The notes under the pieces were generated by a model. The model was not told the DNA's origin, did not search any database, and worked only from the letters and a program-made list of their open reading frames with translations. Of a stretch of 19,193 bases of DNA, positions 16,153 to 19,193 are shown in pieces. Where the stretch lies: assembly GCA_934096275.1 (NCBI GenBank), contig CAKOLK010000011.1, positions 1 through 19,193 on the forward strand, given 5' to 3'. Origin of the DNA: an uncultured Bacilli bacterium (lineage in GTDB: Bacteria > Bacillota_I > Bacilli_A > RF39 > UBA660). Numbering within the stretch: the stretch's first letter is position 1; each line of letters begins with the position of its first letter. A program made the translations under genes and the position numbers.

Positions 16153-17748
16153 TTAGATATTTAGTTTTTGATATTCTTTTGATGTCTTATTCATAAGTAT
16201 AATGTATAGAATTGTTGTTAATGATATTAAGATTATTAATGATATTAACATTTGTCCTGGGATGGTTAGTATTTTATTTAATTTAATCATGATGAGTATG
16301 AGAATGATTGATATACCTAGTCCTAAAAATACTGATAGGGTTGCGCTCATGCTTTGTTTTACTACTTCAGTATCACTTGAGGCATTTAATTTAGGATATT
16401 TTAGGTTTATAATTAGTCCTAGTACTGATTGGAATGCTATTGTTACTAGTGATGTTAGAATTATTAGAATTGTTTCTTGTATGGTCGGGGTAAACTTTAT
16501 GAAGAAGATTATTTCACTTAGTATAATGAATGGTAGTTCTATTATGAATGGGAATATTATTTTTGATTTCATTATTGTTGATGTTTTTATAGGTAGGCTT
16601 TTTGTTATATTGATTGTTTTTCCTTCGAGCGATATAGATGATGATGTAATTGATGTCATAGATATCATTATTAGTACCATACAGAAGTATATGAATGTTA
16701 TTGATATGTTTGTTGTAAGTCCATATTGAGATAGTATTAAATTATTTATTATTTTGTCATTGAAGCATAATGCTATTGAAAGAACTAGGATTATGATGTA
16801 TCCAAAGGCTGTATTCATCATATAGATTGGTGATGATAGGTATCTTTTTAACTCTTTTATTACTAATGCTTTTAGTTTAGTGTTTTTATTATATTTGATT
16901 GGTTTTGATTGGTTACTTATTTTTGCTTCTTTAGAATTGAATACTATTTTGAAGTAATATTTTTGTCCAATGTAGATGAATATTGCTAGTGGGATTATGT
17001 TTATTAGTAGTATTTTTATTAAGTCGGTTGTTTTATAGTTTGTTATTAAGTCTATGTATAGTCCTGCGGGTAGGTATGTTTTTGTTATTACTTCGTTAAT
17101 GCTTTTAGCGTGTGTTGCAATGTTTTCTAGGTATGAGTTTAAGTTATAACTAAGTATGAATATTGCTACAAATATTAGGAGTGTCACTACTGTTTGAACT
17201 AATCTTTTTTTATTTGATTTTGATGATATCATTTTAGTAATATATCCTAGAATACTTGATGCGATTGTTGGGATGATTGGGAGTAGGAATGTCATTAATA
17301 ATGATATTAGGTAGAAGTCTATACTAGGTTTTTCAAAGTAGATATATATTACAAAAGCAGGTAATAAGAACATTAGGTTATATATGTATTGAAATATTAA
17401 TAGTTTTAAGATTCTAATGAATAGTATTTTTGATTTTTTTATTGGTAGTGAAAATAATAGGTCGTTGTCTTTGGTGTCGAATAGTATTCCTTGGGATTTG
17501 TATATTCCTGCGGTGAATGTAAGGATTGTTACGAGTAGTATGAACATGGTTAGCATAACATATGTTAAGTTTACTTGATGAAGGGATTCTCCAATCATAT
17601 AAGCATAGCTACCTATAGCGCTTGCAACAATTAAGAAAAGTAAGATTGGCACTAGTATTTTGTTTGTTTTTTTCTTTGATGTTGTTTTGTATTTAAACAT
17701 GTTCATATCTTGTGTTAGTACTGCTTTTAATAGTGATATTGTTTTCAT
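16153..17748 (-). CDS. Large ABC exporter permease with two homologous halves
   Basis: A 531-residue membrane protein with about 12 predicted membrane segments (for example 31-53, 61-82, 114-136, 145-170, 185-201, 243-262, 315-330, 346-368, 397-417, 424-448, 470-490, 499-519). Each half carries the same cytoplasmic loop motif, SLPIKKS (100-106) and SLPIKTS (384-390), so the protein looks like a duplicated six-segment unit. This motif is seen in a Gram-positive family of ABC exporter permeases. It overlaps its presumed ATPase gene by four bases (ATGA, 17745-17748), which marks them as partners. No extracytoplasmic domain of note. Substrate unknown. Confidence 0.8.
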   Translation of the reverse strand: MKTISLLKAVLTQDMNMFKYKTTSKKKTNKILVPILLFLIVASAIGSYAYMIGESLHQVNLTYVMLTMFILLVTILTFTAGIYKSQGILFDTKDNDLLFSLPIKKSKILFIRILKLLIFQYIYNLMFLLPAFVIYIYFEKPSIDFYLISLLMTFLLPIIPTIASSILGYITKMISSKSNKKRLVQTVVTLLIFVAIFILSYNLNSYLENIATHAKSINEVITKTYLPAGLYIDLITNYKTTDLIKILLINIIPLAIFIYIGQKYYFKIVFNSKEAKISNQSKPIKYNKNTKLKALVIKELKRYLSSPIYMMNTAFGYIIILVLSIALCFNDKIINNLILSQYGLTTNISITFIYFCMVLIMISMTSITSSSISLEGKTINITKSLPIKTSTIMKSKIIFPFIIELPFIILSEIIFFIKFTPTIQETILIILTSLVTIAFQSVLGLIINLKYPKLNASSDTEVVKQSMSATLSVFLGLGISIILILIMIKLNKILTIPGQMLISLIILISLTTILYIILMNKTSKEYQKLNI

Positions 17749-18455
17749 TTTTGGTCTCCGGATTCTAGGAATACTTGTTCTAATGACTCATCTTTTTTGA
17801 TTTGTTTCATGTCACCTGACTTTATTATTTCACCTTTTTTTATGATTGCTACTTTATCGCATAGTTTTTCTGCGACGTCTAGAATATGAGTTGAGAAAAA
17901 GATTGTTTTATTTTCTTTTTTCATTTGTTTCATTATTTCTTTCATATCGTATACTGCTTTAGGATCTAGTCCAACGAATGGTTCGTCCATTATTAAGACT
18001 TCTGGATCGTGTGCTAGTGCTGATATTAAGGCTATTTTTTGTTTCATACCATGAGAAAAGCTTGAAATGTCATCGTTTAAGTTGTTTTCTATTTCAAACA
18101 TTTTAGCATATTTTTCAATTTTTTCTTTTCTTTTTGATTCTGGTACTTCGTACATGTCGCATATGAAGTTTATGAAGTCTATTGCTTTCATGTTTTCGTA
18201 TAGATCTGGATTGTCTGGTACATAGGCCATTTGTTTTTTACATTTTAGTGGGTCTTTTTTGATTGAGGTGTTATTTATTAGAATGTCTCCTTCATCAAAG
18301 TCTAGTATTCCTATGATTGATTTTATCATAGTGGTCTTTCCTGCGCCATTGTGTCCGATGAAGGCAAATATTTCTCCGTTTTCAACGTTAAAGCTCACAT
18401 TGTTTAGGGCTTTTTTGTCACCATATTTTTTGGTTACGTTTTTAATACTTATCAT
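17745..18455 (-). CDS. ABC transporter ATP-binding protein
   Basis: A 236-residue ATPase. Walker A GHNGAGKT (34-41), signature FSHGMKQK (133-140, a variant of LSGGQ), Walker B LIMDEP (154-159), D-loop GLDP and switch histidine H190 are intact. FSHGMKQ signatures are common in the EcsA-like group of Gram-positive exporters. It overlaps the TetR gene upstream and the permease gene downstream by four bases each (both ATGA), so all three are translationally coupled. It is separate from the DrrA-type ATPase of the same operon, so two distinct transporters are likely made together. Confidence 0.92.
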   Translation of the reverse strand: MISIKNVTKKYGDKKALNNVSFNVENGEIFAFIGHNGAGKTTMIKSIIGILDFDEGDILINNTSIKKDPLKCKKQMAYVPDNPDLYENMKAIDFINFICDMYEVPESKRKEKIEKYAKMFEIENNLNDDISSFSHGMKQKIALISALAHDPEVLIMDEPFVGLDPKAVYDMKEIMKQMKKENKTIFFSTHILDVAEKLCDKVAIIKKGEIIKSGDMKQIKKDESLEQVFLESGDQK

Positions 18456-19051
18456 TTTATCTCTCCTTTATTTAATACCCATTTATTGTTAGGGTTTTCT
18501 TCGAGTAGCATTAATGCTTGGAATTCGTATGATAATAAGTCTGTTATTTGATTATCAGTTAGATTTATTGTATTGTTTGCTACGAGTGTTGCTAATCCGT
18601 GTGTAAATATCCACATTTTTACATGGAATGTTTTTATTTCTTCATCTTTTAGATTTGTGCTTATTTTAATGAATTTTTCTATTTCTTTGAATTCTTTTGT
18701 TTGTTCTATGAAGTTTTCTACTACAAGATTGGATTTTCTCATGAATAGTGCTTTAAATATATTTGTTTCACATTTTGCAAACTTTATATAGTTTATTCCT
18801 ACTTGTTTATATTTTGGAATGTTTTCTATAGTGTTGTCTAGTAAGAATCTGTAGAAGTATACTTGCATTTTTATTAAGAGTTCGTTGTATAGCTCTTCAC
18901 TATTTTCAAATTGGTAATAAATTGGTCTTATTGATGAGTTTAGTTTTTTTGCTATTTCTCTATTACTTACTTTTTCTATTCCTTGTGTTTTTGCTATTTC
19001 AAATGCTTTTTCTAGTATTAGTTCTTTAGTAATTTTTGTTGGTTTAGACAT
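18452..19051 (-). CDS. TetR/AcrR-family transcriptional regulator
   Basis: A 199-residue repressor. Residues about 8-55 form the TetR helix-turn-helix domain (ILEKAFEIAKTQG, then VSNREIAKKLNSSIRPIYYQF and EELYNELL). The rest is the all-helical ligand-binding and dimerisation domain, with no recognised ligand signature. It is the first gene of the operon, has a strong AGGAGG and overlaps the first ABC ATPase gene by four bases. A palindrome lies against its -10 box. The likely role is to repress its own operon until an exporter substrate binds; this is inferred from family and position. Confidence 0.92.
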   Translation of the reverse strand: MSKPTKITKELILEKAFEIAKTQGIEKVSNREIAKKLNSSIRPIYYQFENSEELYNELLIKMQVYFYRFLLDNTIENIPKYKQVGINYIKFAKCETNIFKALFMRKSNLVVENFIEQTKEFKEIEKFIKISTNLKDEEIKTFHVKMWIFTHGLATLVANNTINLTDNQITDLLSYEFQALMLLEENPNNKWVLNKGEIK

Positions 19052-19067
19052 GTTTTCCTCCTTTATA

Positions 19068-19073
19068 ATTATA
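19068..19073 (-). promoter_or_regulatory. Predicted -10 box of the TetR-ABC operon
   Basis: A perfect TATAAT on the minus strand, about 17 bases before the TetR start codon. The -35 region is not convincing, which would fit a promoter limited by the regulator bound next to it. Confidence 0.45.
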
Positions 19074-19074
19074 T

Positions 19075-19090
19075 TGTATCACATGATACA
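19075..19090. promoter_or_regulatory. Predicted TetR operator
   Basis: TGTATCA (19075-19081), two bases, then TGATACA (19084-19090): perfect 7-bp arms. It sits directly upstream of the -10 box, filling the -10/-35 spacer of the TetR-ABC promoter, where a bound TetR dimer would block RNA polymerase. Confidence 0.6.
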
Positions 19091-19172
19091 TTATTTGTAT
19101 ATAAAAACATATCTTGTTTGAACTAGTCAAGTAAAAATAGACAGTTTATAAAAAACAATCATTAAAACCCTG

Positions 19173-19191
19173 ATTCAATTTTATATTGAAT
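19173..19191. repeat. Short inverted repeat at window edge
   Basis: ATTCAAT (19173-19179) and ATTGAAT (19185-19191) form a 7-bp stem with a 5-nt loop. It may be part of a terminator for a plus- or minus-strand gene outside the window, but the flanking sequence is cut off. Confidence 0.2.
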
Positions 19192-19193
19192 TG

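Noticed and set aside
1..19193. CRISPR array, tRNA/rRNA genes, insertion sequences or a mycoplasma genetic code
   Set aside because: No regularly spaced repeats, no tRNA or rRNA-like sequence and no transposase motifs seen. TGA ends several genes in ATGA overlaps, so the standard bacterial code applies.

Overview
The window comes from a very AT-rich (roughly a quarter G+C, estimated by eye), lysine- and asparagine-rich genome with strong AGGAGG ribosome binding sites. UGA acts as a stop: several genes end in ATGA overlaps, so this is not the mycoplasma code. A low-GC Bacillota, possibly a Bacilli/Erysipelotrichia-like gut lineage, fits best; the exact taxon is inference. No rRNA, tRNA, CRISPR array, integrase or transposase was seen.

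Positions 1-11,800 form a compact defence island of three modules. (1) A type I restriction-modification system: hsdR, hsdM and a zinc-ribbon/DUF4145 protein form one minus-strand operon. The hsdS specificity gene is cut by the window edge and lies on the plus strand, convergent with that operon, and both share a hairpin terminator. (2) A separate 1067-residue protein with its own promoter and terminator: an N-terminal Cap4/DUF4297-like nuclease domain, a STAND/NACHT-like P-loop NTPase and a long helical C-terminal region. This is the architecture of bacterial NLR-like antiviral sensors and the most interesting gene here. (3) A complete DpnII-type GATC system in the order Dam-like methylase, DpnA-like methylase, DpnII endonuclease.

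At 12,077-12,763 stands a single gene for a secreted, C-terminally membrane-anchored protein of unknown function, flanked by its own promoter and terminator.

Positions 12,910-19,051 hold a six-gene minus-strand operon with overlapping or nearly touching genes: a TetR-type regulator, an ABC ATPase with a large 12-segment permease, then a DrrA-type ABC ATPase with two ABC-2 permeases. A palindromic operator (TGTATCA-N2-TGATACA) next to the -10 box suggests the TetR protein represses this operon and releases it when a substrate is sensed. Codon choice in this operon differs visibly from the defence island, although both are transcribed in the same direction, which fits the island being acquired.
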